DNA of 64,000 bases, from the NCBI GenBank assembly GCA_900539725.1, contig UQDI01000006.1:3910-67909 (forward strand). Direction: 5' to 3'. Positions 26,576-34,149 of this stretch are shown here, one piece after another (position 1 is the first letter of the stretch; each line of letters begins with the position of its first letter). Source of the DNA: an uncultured Eubacteriales bacterium. GTDB taxonomy: Bacteria > Bacillota > Clostridia > Tissierellales > Peptoniphilaceae. The position numbers were made by a program, and so were the translations under genes. A model generated the notes under the pieces. It made no database searches. It was not told the DNA's origin and worked only from the letters and a program-made list of their open reading frames with translations.

Positions 26576-27330
26576 TACTGATCATAGGCGGCACAAGCGA
26601 AGGCGAAGAGATATACGAAAGACTCAATGACAAGTATGATTTATTTCTTTCAGTCGCGACTGAGAGCGGAAAAAAACTTTATGCGTCAAAGGATTTAATC
26701 ATGGGCAGGATGAATAAGGATGGCTTTAAAGATTTTATTCAAAAAAATGATATCGACATGATTATAGACGCTTCACATCCATTTGCAGTTGAAGTAACTA
26801 AGAACGCGTCAGAGGCAGCGAAAGAGATGAATATAAATTATCTTCGCTATGCGAGAAGCGTTTTGGACTACGAAGAAAAAGATAATATAGTTAGAGTGCC
26901 ATCGTATGAGGCGGCTTTTAAGTATATTGACACGCTAAAAGACAAAGAAGAAAATTTTTTATTCACGACTGGTTCGAACAGAATAAAGGACTTTGAAAAA
27001 GTAAGGGGCAAGAACAGATTCATCTATAGAGTATTGCCGAGCGCCGAGAGCATAAAGGTTTGCGACGACAATCATATAGAGATGAAAAACATCGTTGCTC
27101 AGATGGGTCCCTTCACTTTGGAAGAAAATATCGCCTTGATCGATAGATACGATATAAAATATTTAGTGAGCAAAGAGAGTGGCAAAGTTGGCGGTACTGA
27201 CGCTAAACTTGATGCTTGTTTACAAAGAAATATAATTTGTGTTATAATTACAAGGGAAGAAGAAAATGCTTTACATAGCATTGATGAAGTAATTAATTAT
27301 ATGGAGGCTAATTATGGAAGATTCTTATAG
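26572..27330 (+). CDS. cbiJ: Cobalt-precorrin-6A reductase CbiJ
   Basis: 252 residues. Starts with ILIIGGTSEGEEIYERL, then DASHPFAVEVTKNASEAAKEMNINYLRYARS, FTTGSNRIKDFEKV, ENIALIDRYDIKYLVSKESGKVGGTDAKLDAC: the expected CbiJ/CobK order. It uses NAD(P)H to reduce the macrocycle. The CobK-type reductase is less conserved than the methylases, but context makes this safe. Confidence 0.93.
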   Translation: MILIIGGTSEGEEIYERLNDKYDLFLSVATESGKKLYASKDLIMGRMNKDGFKDFIQKNDIDMIIDASHPFAVEVTKNASEAAKEMNINYLRYARSVLDYEEKDNIVRVPSYEAAFKYIDTLKDKEENFLFTTGSNRIKDFEKVRGKNRFIYRVLPSAESIKVCDDNHIEMKNIVAQMGPFTLEENIALIDRYDIKYLVSKESGKVGGTDAKLDACLQRNIICVIITREEENALHSIDEVINYMEANYGRFL

Positions 27331-27610
27331 ATTTTTTAATAACAAGAAATGCGCGTACATGCCGTGTCATAAAGTTGATAATACTGAGGATTTCAACTGC
27401 TTGTTTTGTTACTGCCCTCTTTATCTAATGGAAGAGTGCGGAGGCAATTACAAGATGACAGCAGGCATTAAGGACTGCTCAAACTGCTTGATACCTCATA
27501 GACCAAAGGGTTACGACTACATCGTAAATAAGTTTAGAGAGTACAATCAAAAAAAGGCAGATGAATACATTAAAAATCTTGAAAAAGAAATGAACAAGGA
27601 CAATGATTAA
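27314..27610 (+). CDS. Cysteine-rich small-domain protein of cobalamin operons
   Basis: 98 residues with eight Cys in CAYMPCHK, NCLFCYCPLY, EECGG and KDCSNCLIPHRPKGYD. This matches the Cys-rich small domain (as I recall, Pfam PF04071) often found in anaerobic cobalamin operons. It is probably a metal or Fe-S protein with an unassigned part in cobalt or corrin handling. It overlaps both cbiJ (17 bases) and cobU (8 bases). Confidence 0.8.
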   Translation: MEDSYRFFNNKKCAYMPCHKVDNTEDFNCLFCYCPLYLMEECGGNYKMTAGIKDCSNCLIPHRPKGYDYIVNKFREYNQKKADEYIKNLEKEMNKDND

Positions 27611-28136
27611 GCTTGTACTAGGCGGAGCGCGAAGCGGCAAAAGCGAGTTTGCTGAAGATATTTATAAAGATATTGATGATGTGACTTATATAGCTACTGC
27701 CAAAGCCATTGACAAAGAATTTGAAGAAAGAATTGCTCTTCACAAGGCAAGACGCAATACTAAGTGGACTACTATCGAAGCTTATAAGGATTTTGCTAGC
27801 ATAGAGATGAAGACTAAGTACTATTTTCTTGACGATGTGACAAATATGCTTACGAATATACTTTTTGATCACTTAGGAGAAAGGGAAATAGCTGACGAAG
27901 ATGCTCAGATAGTAGAAAAACTTGTCATAGATGAAATGTCTAAGCTATTTGCAAGGATAAATGAGATGGACGCTGATATAGTCATAGTCTCATCAGAGCT
28001 TGGCGCTGGACTTGTGCCAGAAGCAAAGCTATCGAGGCTATTTAGAGACATGCACGGCAAAGTCAATCAATACATCGCGAAGAATGCGGACGAAGTTTAC
28101 TACGTCATCGCATCGATTGGAGTGAAGATAAAGTGA
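27603..28136 (+). CDS. cobU: Adenosylcobinamide kinase / GTP:adenosylcobinamide-phosphate guanylyltransferase
   Basis: 177 residues. P-loop GGARSGKSEFAE at the N-terminus, TYIATA, HKARRNTKWTTIEAY with the His that accepts GMP in the family, FLDDVTNMLTNI and VIVSSELGAGLVPE. It activates adenosylcobinamide-phosphate with GTP for the lower ligand assembly. It overlaps cobS by 4 bases. Confidence 0.94.
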   Translation: MIKLVLGGARSGKSEFAEDIYKDIDDVTYIATAKAIDKEFEERIALHKARRNTKWTTIEAYKDFASIEMKTKYYFLDDVTNMLTNILFDHLGEREIADEDAQIVEKLVIDEMSKLFARINEMDADIVIVSSELGAGLVPEAKLSRLFRDMHGKVNQYIAKNADEVYYVIASIGVKIK

Positions 28137-28852
28137 AGGGACTAATACTAGCACTGCAATTCATGACGAGGGTGCCAATTAATATCGGCGTCGATTTTAA
28201 TAAGAAAAATATAGGGGCAATGCTTTGCTTTTTTCCTTTTATTGGCCTAATCATAGGTCTATTTACATTTCTTCCGACAATATTCTTGCGTGATAAGATA
28301 TCCATGGACTTAGTGGCTCTCTTAAACATAATTTTTTATCTACTCATAACAGGCGCTTTGCACATGGACGGCCTATCTGACACGTCTGATGCATTTTTAT
28401 CAAACAGAAGCAAGGACAGGATGAAGGCCATAATGAAGGATTCTACAGTGGGCACTTTTGGTGTAATTAGCATAGTCATAGTACTTGCGGCAAAATTTTT
28501 TGCTTTTAAAGATATTGCAGTTCAAGGTTTTAAATGGGACTACATATTTATATATATTTACTCAAAGACCATTGCAATGAATGCGTTTATTTACTTTAGG
28601 AGCGCGGACAGCAGTACTTTGTTCAAGACATTTAAGGAGAGCAGAAACACTTTTCTTATCAACTTTATGAACTTAGTCGTGATATGCTCAAGCATAATAT
28701 TTGACTACAAAGTCTTAGTGTATTTACTTATCGAAGCAATAGTATTTGTGCTTTTGTATTTAATTTCACTTAAGAAGATAGATGGCGCGACAGGAGATAC
28801 TATAGGCGCATCAGTAGAATTAGCAGAAACAATAAGTTTATTTGTAAAATAG
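28133..28852 (+). CDS. cobS: Adenosylcobinamide-GDP ribazoletransferase (cobalamin synthase)
   Basis: 239 residues from GTG 28133. A polytopic membrane protein with LALQFMTRVPINIGVDF, FFPFIGLIIGLFTF, TGALHMDGLSDTSDAFLSNRSKDRMKAIMKDSTVGTFG (acidic metal-binding cluster) and GATGDTIGASVELAETISLF. It joins the activated corrinoid with alpha-ribazole phosphate. It is the last gene of the operon. The partner genes cobT and cobC are not in the window. The prophage begins about 100 bases downstream. Confidence 0.94.
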   Translation: MKGLILALQFMTRVPINIGVDFNKKNIGAMLCFFPFIGLIIGLFTFLPTIFLRDKISMDLVALLNIIFYLLITGALHMDGLSDTSDAFLSNRSKDRMKAIMKDSTVGTFGVISIVIVLAAKFFAFKDIAVQGFKWDYIFIYIYSKTIAMNAFIYFRSADSSTLFKTFKESRNTFLINFMNLVVICSSIIFDYKVLVYLLIEAIVFVLLYLISLKKIDGATGDTIGASVELAETISLFVK

Positions 28853-28925
28853 GGGGTAATATTTAGCTTGTGTATTTTACACACTTACAGATGCATATAG
28901 TTACTAGTTTGTACTATTTAGGATA

Positions 28926-28984
28926 GACTATAAGTTACTAACTGTAACTATAAAATATTTGATTGGACTATAAGTTACTAACTG
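28926..28984. repeat. 19-bp direct repeats beside the integrase, possible arm-type sites
   Basis: GACTATAAGTTACTAACTG occurs at 28926-28944 and again at 28966-28984, 40 bases apart. The second copy overlaps the integrase stop. A degenerate ATAGTTACTAGTT lies upstream near 28908. Tyrosine integrases bind short direct repeats flanking the attachment core, so these may be arm sites. Confidence 0.6.
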
Positions 28985-29990
28985 CATCTACAAGCTCTTT
29001 TGATCTTGGCATGATGTAATATTTATCTGTAGTATCAAAATCAGCGTGGCCTAAAATTCTAGTTATATATTCTTTATTCATAATTTTTGCGTTGAGCATT
29101 GTTGCGTAGGTTCTCCTACATGCGTGCGATGTTAGATGCTCAATACCAGCATCTTTTAATGCATCAGCATACTTACATTTGTATAGCTGAGCATAGGTAT
29201 AAGGTTTGCCACCATGCTCAAACAAGTAATTTTTATTCTTACTGCATATCTGAGTAATTATCGGCAGTATTCTTTTTGGCAAAGGTATTATCCTGTCTTT
29301 TCCAGCATCTGTTTTAATACCATGCAAAATATATCTATCTTCTAAGTTTACATAGTCTATTTTGCAAGTAGCAAGTTCCCCCATCCTCATGCCTGTATAA
29401 ATCAGGATAAGAGGAATTTCAATATTTTCAACTTTGCCTACAGACGACCACATTTTTTGTATGTCAAGGTCGGTGAATATTTTCTTTTCTTTTGGCGCTT
29501 TTCCCTTAGGTGTAATTAATAAGCTTGAGTAATCTGTGGTTATTATTTGTCGCCTCATAGCCTCTTTACATAGCAGACTTATAAGAACTCTTACTGATCT
29601 AATGCTACTGCTGGCCATGTGTGAGCAATCATTAAGTGTTTTTTGTAAAATTTGAACATTTAAGTCTCTTACTCTTACATCGTATATGCGTTTTAATTTT
29701 TTAAAGCTTGTTACATATCCGTCAGCAGTGCCTTTGCATACAGTTTCAAAGTGCGTTTTTGACCACTGATCAAATAATTCTTTTACAGTGATCAATGTAA
29801 GATCTGTTGGGCGGTCTAAATATTCTATTAGCACACGTTCTGCATCTAAACGAGTTTTAAAAGTTCCTAATGTTTTTTGTATAGTGCGGCCATCAATTGG
29901 ATCTTCAGTTGCAGGTACTCTGGCAAGCCATGGGCGGCGCCTTTTACCTGATAACTTTACTACTGATCCTGTGCCATTTTCTCTTCTCAT
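28968..29990 (-). CDS. int: Tyrosine recombinase (phage integrase)
   Basis: 340 residues. The N-terminal part (GTGSVVKLSGKRRRPWLARVPATED, KTLGTFKTRLDAERVL) is an AP2-like arm-binding domain. A SAM-like core-binding domain (about 65-165) follows. The catalytic domain shows Arg in LILIYTGMRMGELATCKID, HxxR in HLTSHACRRTYATML, the second His in ILGHADFDTTDKYYIM and the nucleophilic Tyr in the same block. It integrates and, with an excisionase, excises the phage. A strong AGGAGG precedes the ATG. Confidence 0.95.
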   Translation of the reverse strand: MRRENGTGSVVKLSGKRRRPWLARVPATEDPIDGRTIQKTLGTFKTRLDAERVLIEYLDRPTDLTLITVKELFDQWSKTHFETVCKGTADGYVTSFKKLKRIYDVRVRDLNVQILQKTLNDCSHMASSSIRSVRVLISLLCKEAMRRQIITTDYSSLLITPKGKAPKEKKIFTDLDIQKMWSSVGKVENIEIPLILIYTGMRMGELATCKIDYVNLEDRYILHGIKTDAGKDRIIPLPKRILPIITQICSKNKNYLFEHGGKPYTYAQLYKCKYADALKDAGIEHLTSHACRRTYATMLNAKIMNKEYITRILGHADFDTTDKYYIMPRSKELVDAVSNL

Positions 29991-30013
29991 ATTGCTTTTC
30001 CTCCTTCCTTATG

Positions 30014-30042
30014 ATATAATCAACATGAGAGTGGTACAACAA
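30014..30042 (-). promoter_or_regulatory. Possible integrase promoter (minus strand)
   Basis: Read on the minus strand: TTGTTG (30042-30037), 17 bases, TTATAT (30019-30014), 24 bases before the integrase start. The -35 overlaps one arm of a 9-bp inverted repeat (30034-30042 with 30097-30105). Confidence 0.45.
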
Positions 30043-30058
30043 AATGCGATAATCTCTC

Positions 30059-30096
30059 AGCTGTGTATAGTGGTTCGGACTTACACAGCTTTTTTA
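30059..30096 (+). terminator. Rightward intrinsic terminator in the phage left end
   Basis: AGCTGTGTA (30059-30067) pairs with TACACAGCT (30082-30090), followed by six T. It is oriented with the host cobalamin operon and against the phage lysogeny genes. It would stop host transcription from running antisense into the repressor gene. Confidence 0.75.
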
Positions 30097-30906
30097 TTGT
30101 TGTACTAGTTCATCTTCATCTAGTCTAAATCTTGCTTTTAATTCATCTAACTTTTCATCTAGGTAAGATAAGTTGCTTTTACTTAAATATTCACTATAAA
30201 GATAAAAGTTATCTTTAATTCTGGAGATTCTATTTAATCTTCCTTTTTTTGTTTTCAGCTTATATAAATTCACTTCTTCTTTTTCAAGTTCAGCATCAAT
30301 TAAAACATTGTTTCTCTTTATTAGCTGCTTTAGAAATGTAACTGATATATATTCTTTACGATCAGCGGCAACTTGATTTTCTATAACTTTTTTAATGTAT
30401 TCTACATCTTGAAAGTATAAAGGCACTGAAAAATATCTTGCATATAATGTAATTATTCTATTATTTAATTCTTTAAACTCATCTAGGCTTAAATTCTCAT
30501 ACTTAAAGAGCTGAAACATCTCATAATATGGCTCTTCTTCAGGAAATAAAGGCTCAGAAGCAATAAAGTTTTTGTTTATTGTTCTTGGCTCTTCATTTTT
30601 ATTGTTTATATCTTCTTTATTGCTTATATCTTCACTATTTAGGATAACTGGCTTGTATAACTGACTTTGTATAGGTTCTTTTTGCTCTTTAACTTCATTA
30701 TTTATACTTATAGTATCAATTTTTTTATATTGTCTATTCTTTTTAATTAGCGTATATGAGCCTATTATAGATAATACAGTTATTACTGTAACTATTATGC
30801 CTGCTGGTATATTGCCTTGAGTGTATGCAGTTATAGCTATAATTATAAAGCTTAAAGACAATATGCAAGAAATTATTGTTAGCAGCTTAAATAAAAACTT
30901 TTTCAT
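30094..30906 (-). CDS. Membrane protein of the lysogeny module, unknown function
   Basis: 270 residues, not recognised. Two hydrophobic helices at about 5-27 and 33-53 (AGIIVTVITVLSIIGSYTLI) lead into a long charged cytosolic region: a disordered Lys/Glu/Asn linker to about 125, then a helical domain (YYEMFQLFKYENLSLDEFKELNNRIITLYARYF ... LDEKLDELKARFRLDEDE). It lies between repressor and integrase and is probably co-transcribed with the repressor from the prophage. Genes in this slot often encode superinfection exclusion or other lysogenic-conversion functions; this is inference. Confidence 0.75.
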   Translation of the reverse strand: MKKFLFKLLTIISCILSLSFIIIAITAYTQGNIPAGIIVTVITVLSIIGSYTLIKKNRQYKKIDTISINNEVKEQKEPIQSQLYKPVILNSEDISNKEDINNKNEEPRTINKNFIASEPLFPEEEPYYEMFQLFKYENLSLDEFKELNNRIITLYARYFSVPLYFQDVEYIKKVIENQVAADRKEYISVTFLKQLIKRNNVLIDAELEKEEVNLYKLKTKKGRLNRISRIKDNFYLYSEYLSKSNLSYLDEKLDELKARFRLDEDELVQQ

Positions 30907-30926
30907 AAATAAACTTCCTTTGCATA

Positions 30927-31550
30927 CTATCTTCTAGAGTAAACTCCTATAAGTTTACCTAAAGTTAGATTTTCATTATCTGGACTTAGTATGATTGGTT
31001 GATATTTAGGATTTGAGGATAAAAGCATAATTGTGTTATTTTGCTTGTTAAAAATCTTTAAAGTTGCCTCACCATCTATAAGAAAAGCGCCTATCTCGCC
31101 ATTTTCAACACAAGGCTGCTTTTTTAAAAAAACAATGTCTCCATCAAAGATGCGTGAGCCTATCATGCTATCACCTTGTATTTGCAGTGCAAAGTCAGCG
31201 TTTATAAATTCACTTGTATCGAAATAATCCTCATAATTTTCAACTGCAAGAATAGGTGTGCCTGCTGCTATTTTACCTAAAATAGGTATTTTGCGTGGCT
31301 GAATATCAAGGTTAATCATTTTTGCGTTTGATCTATCTATACCAAGTAGTGCGTTCATATCAGTGTTAAATACTTTTGCATAAAGCGATATTGCAGTTGC
31401 TGTAGGTTCACTTTTATTATTTTCCCATCTTGATATAGCAGATCGTGAAATCTTATAATCAGAAACATTGTTAAGCTTTTCTACTAGTTCATCAATAGTA
31501 TAGTCACGAGATTTTCTCAATTCTAATAATTTGTTTCCAAAGTTTTTCAT
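30927..31550 (-). CDS. CI-like phage repressor with S24 (LexA-type) peptidase domain
   Basis: 207 residues. N-terminal HTH (LLELRKSRDYTIDELVEKLN, ISRSAISRWENNKSEPTA). The C-terminal S24 domain has cleavage site region IAAGTPIL, Ser in QGDSMIGSRIFDGD and Lys in GEATLKIF. It should hold the phage dormant and self-cleave after DNA damage. It is divergently transcribed from the Cro-like gene, with two identical 18-bp operators on the rightward side. GAGGTGAT precedes the ATG. Confidence 0.95.
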   Translation of the reverse strand: MKNFGNKLLELRKSRDYTIDELVEKLNNVSDYKISRSAISRWENNKSEPTATAISLYAKVFNTDMNALLGIDRSNAKMINLDIQPRKIPILGKIAAGTPILAVENYEDYFDTSEFINADFALQIQGDSMIGSRIFDGDIVFLKKQPCVENGEIGAFLIDGEATLKIFNKQNNTIMLLSSNPKYQPIILSPDNENLTLGKLIGVYSRR

Positions 31551-31570
31551 TATATCACCTCTTTTTATAT

Positions 31571-31599
31571 ATTATAGCATCTTTGTTTCAATTTTGCAA
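31571..31599 (-). promoter_or_regulatory. Repressor promoter (minus strand)
   Basis: On the minus strand: TTGCAA (31599-31594), 17 bases, TATAAT (31576-31571), about 20 bases before the repressor ATG. Confidence 0.8.
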
Positions 31600-31627
31600 T
31601 ATTTTTTAAAATATTTTAAAAAAAGTA

Positions 31628-31656
31628 TTGACAATGAGAAAAAAGTGTGGTAATAT
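31628..31656 (+). promoter_or_regulatory. Early rightward phage promoter
   Basis: TTGACA (31628-31633), 17 bases, TAATAT (31651-31656). An 18-bp operator begins six bases downstream, and a half-site AATGAGA lies in the spacer. Confidence 0.85.
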
Positions 31657-31661
31657 ATAAT

Positions 31662-31679
31662 TATCCCAAAAATGAGATA
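31662..31679. promoter_or_regulatory. Phage operator, copy 1
   Basis: TATCCCAAAAATGAGATA, an imperfect dyad (TATCnCA/TGnGATA), overlaps the start site of the early promoter. An identical copy lies at 31905. It is the likely binding site of the CI- and Cro-like proteins. Confidence 0.75.
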
Positions 31680-31698
31680 AAAGAAAGGGGGTAATTAT

Positions 31699-31902
31699 GT
31701 GCGAAAAGATTATGCTAAGTTAAAAGGTATTTTAGCAGAAAAAGATGTAAAGAACATTGATATTGCAAAACTTTTAGGTTTATCAAACAGTTCAATAACT
31801 AATAAGCTAAATAGAAATAATGGCATGGATTTTAAGGCAAGTGAACTAAAAAAGATTTGTGAAGCTTATAATATTGATGCAAACACAATTTTTTTTGGTT
31901 AA
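31699..31902 (+). CDS. Cro-like helix-turn-helix regulator
   Basis: 67 residues from GTG 31699 with AAAGGGGG upstream. The whole protein is an HTH domain of the XRE type: ILAEKDVKNIDIAKLLGLSNSSITNKLNRNNGMDFKASELKKICEAY in position order helix-turn-helix and tail. It is the first gene of the early rightward operon, bounded by the two identical operators, the usual place for a Cro repressor. Confidence 0.85.
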   Translation: MRKDYAKLKGILAEKDVKNIDIAKLLGLSNSSITNKLNRNNGMDFKASELKKICEAYNIDANTIFFG

Positions 31903-31904
31903 AA

Positions 31905-31922
31905 TATCCCAAAAATGAGATA
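31905..31922. promoter_or_regulatory. Phage operator, copy 2
   Basis: Identical 18 bp to the copy at 31662, located between the cro-like and xis-like genes just before the GGAGG site of the latter. Confidence 0.7.
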
Positions 31923-31935
31923 AAAGGAGGATCAA

Positions 31936-32169
31936 ATGGAAAAAGTAACAGTTAAAGAAGTAAGTGATTATTTAGGAATAGGGCAAAGCAGTGTTAGATT
32001 TTTTCTAGAGAAAGGCAAGTTTCCTTTTGGTGCTGCAGCTAAAAAAGAGGGCGGCAAGCGTTATGTTTTTATTGACAGAAATTTGTGGGAAAAATACAAA
32101 AAAGGAGAATTAGCCTATACAACTAGTTATGATGAGGCTAGCTACATGGTAGAAGCAAAGGACAGATAA
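31936..32169 (+). CDS. Excisionase-like / MerR-fold small DNA-binding protein
   Basis: 77 residues. VTVKEVSDYLGIGQSSVRFFLEKGKFPFGAAAKKEGGKRYVFIDRNLWEKY is a winged-helix DNA-binding domain of the excisionase/helix-turn-helix_17 type, with a short acidic tail. Its place after Cro fits either excisionase or an early regulator. Confidence 0.75.
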   Translation: MEKVTVKEVSDYLGIGQSSVRFFLEKGKFPFGAAAKKEGGKRYVFIDRNLWEKYKKGELAYTTSYDEASYMVEAKDR

Positions 32170-32170
32170 A

Positions 32171-32308
32171 ATGAAAAAGTATTACAAACTAGGAAGAAAA
32201 AGATTTTCAATAGATTATAGCGCTCCATTCTGGTGCATACTTGGAGGATTAGCTGCAGGATGCTACTTTTATATATTATATGAAGCACTAGCAATTATCA
32301 CTGAATAA
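32171..32308 (+). CDS. Small membrane protein (45 residues)
   Basis: ATG 32171 lies one base after the previous stop. The protein begins with MKKYYKLGRKRF, followed by one membrane helix (FWCILGGLAAGCYFYILYEALAII) with a glycine zipper-like GGLAAG. No homologue is recognised. It is tightly packed in the early operon, which supports translation. Confidence 0.6.
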   Translation: MKKYYKLGRKRFSIDYSAPFWCILGGLAAGCYFYILYEALAIITE

Positions 32309-32329
32309 TAAATTACTAGGAGGTTTATT

Positions 32330-32983
32330 ATGGATAAGATAGATGAAAAAACAAACATATATGAAAAGCTAAACTATGTTCAAAACAACTTAAAGGTACC
32401 TAAAAATAGAAGAGCTAGTTTTGGAGGCAAGAATGGCTACAATTATAGATCATGCGAAGATATACTCGAAGCTGTTAAGCCACTTAATAAAGTAGCTAGA
32501 CTTAACTTAAGGCTAAATGATGATATAGATGTAAAAAACGGCTTAACATTTGTTAAGGCAATAGCAATACTTAGCGACTTAGATAGTGATGCAGTCATAA
32601 CATCAACTGGTTTTGCACAAATAGCTACAGATAAAAAAACAATGGATGTTGCACAAATGACAGGCAGTGCCTCCTCATATGCAAGAAAATATGCTTTAAA
32701 TGGGCTTTATGCGATTGACGACAGTCAAGACATTGATAGCATGGATCACAGCGATAAGAAAGTAGCTCCAAAAATAGCAGCTAGTACAGTTACAAAAGCA
32801 AAAACAAAATCTGACACTATAAGCCCAGCGCAAATAAAAGAAATGTACAAAAAATCAAATAACAACAAAGAATTATGCTTGGAAGTCATAGGTAGATATG
32901 GCTATGAATCGGGAAATGAAATTAAGTTAAAAGATTATAAAGAAATATGTGATGAGATAGAAGAAAGAGCAAAAGAGGAGTAA
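32330..32983 (+). CDS. erf: ERF-family single-strand annealing recombinase
   Basis: 217 residues with AGGAGG upstream. The ERF core lies at 10-135: YEKLNYVQNNLKVPKNRR, YNYRSCEDILEAVKPL, ITSTGFAQIATDKKTMDVAQMTGSASSYARKYALNGLYAIDDSQD. The block GSASSYARKYAL..L..I.D is diagnostic. It anneals single strands during phage recombination or circularisation. The C-terminal tail (150-217) carries a small helical domain. It is followed by a DUF1064 nuclease-like gene. Confidence 0.92.
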   Translation: MDKIDEKTNIYEKLNYVQNNLKVPKNRRASFGGKNGYNYRSCEDILEAVKPLNKVARLNLRLNDDIDVKNGLTFVKAIAILSDLDSDAVITSTGFAQIATDKKTMDVAQMTGSASSYARKYALNGLYAIDDSQDIDSMDHSDKKVAPKIAASTVTKAKTKSDTISPAQIKEMYKKSNNNKELCLEVIGRYGYESGNEIKLKDYKEICDEIEERAKEE

Positions 32984-32986
32984 TAA

Positions 32987-33349
32987 ATGACATACAACAA
33001 GTATAGAGCAAAGAAAACGAAGATAGATGATATTGAATTTGATAGTTATATGGAGTCTAAAAGATATAGGCAACTTGTTACATTAGAAATGGCAGGTGAA
33101 ATATCTGATCTAGTTTTACAGCCTAAATTTAGACTGATGGATAGCTTTAAATATGATGGAAAAACAATTAGAGCAATTGATTATGTGGCTGATTTTATGT
33201 ACAAAGAAGATGGCAAGCTTGTAGTTGAAGATGTAAAAGGAATGAGAACACCAGCATATATTATCAAAAGTAAACTTTTTATCAAAAAATATATCCTAGA
33301 ACTTGAATATATTGATGAGTTTAGAGAACTAAAGGCAGGAGATTTTTAA
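32987..33349 (+). CDS. DUF1064 protein, PD-(D/E)XK nuclease-like
   Basis: 120 residues. NKYRAKKTKIDDIEFDSYMESKRYRQL and IDYVADFMYKEDGKLVVEDVKGMRT show the Glu, then D-x(n)-ExK-like order (YVADF ... VVEDVKG) of the PD-(D/E)XK fold that DUF1064 proteins share with Holliday-junction resolvases. It is probably a recombination nuclease paired with Erf. It overlaps the next start by one base. Confidence 0.85.
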   Translation: MTYNKYRAKKTKIDDIEFDSYMESKRYRQLVTLEMAGEISDLVLQPKFRLMDSFKYDGKTIRAIDYVADFMYKEDGKLVVEDVKGMRTPAYIIKSKLFIKKYILELEYIDEFRELKAGDF

Positions 33350-34149
33350 TGGCAAAAAGATTAAGAGATTTAAGTGCATTTTGCATCATTCCTTACAGCG
33401 TCATGTATGATAAAGATCTATCTGATGGTGAAGTAAGAATATATATTGCAATATCAAGCCTAGCTAATCAAAGAGGCTACTGCTTTGCTAGTAATAACTA
33501 CTTAGCTAACAGTTTAGGTAAGTCATCAAGTACAATTAAAAGGGCATTACAAAAGCTTGAACAAAAAGGCTTTATAAAAAGAGATACTAACAGGCTAGCA
33601 GATAATAAAACTAACAGGAAAATATATCTATCCTTTGATAAAATCTTTGACAAACCTACAGATGAGGTGGATCAAAAATGCACTGGGGTAGGGTCAAAAA
33701 TGAGCCAGGGGTGGGTCAAAAATGAGCTGGGGGGTAGGGTCAAAAATGAGCCACAGAATAATATAAGTAATAATAATATAAGAGATAATAATATAAGAGA
33801 TATAGAAAGCGGCAAAAGTCAAAAATATAATTATGATCTAATTGTTAGTAAATATAACTCTATAGCTAAAGAGTGTAAGCTTACAAGTATTTATAAGTTA
33901 AGTGATAAAAGGAGAATTAAGCTTAAAGCAAGGCTTGATGAAATTGGTGAAGATGAGCTACTAAAAGCAATAGATAAGATAAAAGAATCTAGCTTTTTAA
34001 TTGGTAACAATGATAGAAATTGGAAAATATCGTTTGACTGGCTAATAAACAATGACAACAATATGATCAAATTACTTGAAGATAAATATAAAGATAATGA
34101 AGCTGCAGATGACTTTGCTATCTTTGATCAGATAGGAACACATATATGA
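33349..34149 (+). CDS. Phage replication initiator with internal iterons
   Basis: 266 residues. An N-terminal winged helix (IPYSVMYDKDLSDGEVRIYIAISSLANQRGYCFASNNYLANSLGKSSSTIKRALQKLEQKGFI, in position 15-80) binds DNA. A low-complexity linker (DQKCTGVGSKMSQGWVKNEL) is encoded by GC-richer repeats. A C-terminal helical domain (about 165-255) may load the helicase machinery. In many Firmicutes phages the origin lies inside this gene, and the repeats here support that. The next gene encodes the DnaC-like loader. Confidence 0.85.
   Translation: MAKRLRDLSAFCIIPYSVMYDKDLSDGEVRIYIAISSLANQRGYCFASNNYLANSLGKSSSTIKRALQKLEQKGFIKRDTNRLADNKTNRKIYLSFDKIFDKPTDEVDQKCTGVGSKMSQGWVKNELGGRVKNEPQNNISNNNIRDNNIRDIESGKSQKYNYDLIVSKYNSIAKECKLTSIYKLSDKRRIKLKARLDEIGEDELLKAIDKIKESSFLIGNNDRNWKISFDWLINNDNNMIKLLEDKYKDNEAADDFAIFDQIGTHI
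33669..33752. repeat. Iterons, probable phage replication origin
   Basis: Three copies of GGGTCAAAAATGAGCC/T at 33691, 33713 and 33737 plus a degenerate copy at 33669, spaced 22, 22 and 24 bases. They stand out as a G-rich island in an AT-rich gene. Regular spacing near two helical turns suggests binding sites for the initiator itself, as with lambda O. Confidence 0.75.

Noticed and set aside
28880..28900. TGTGTATTTTACACA palindrome near cobS as a terminator
   Set aside because: Six-bp AT-rich stem without a T run; too weak to claim.
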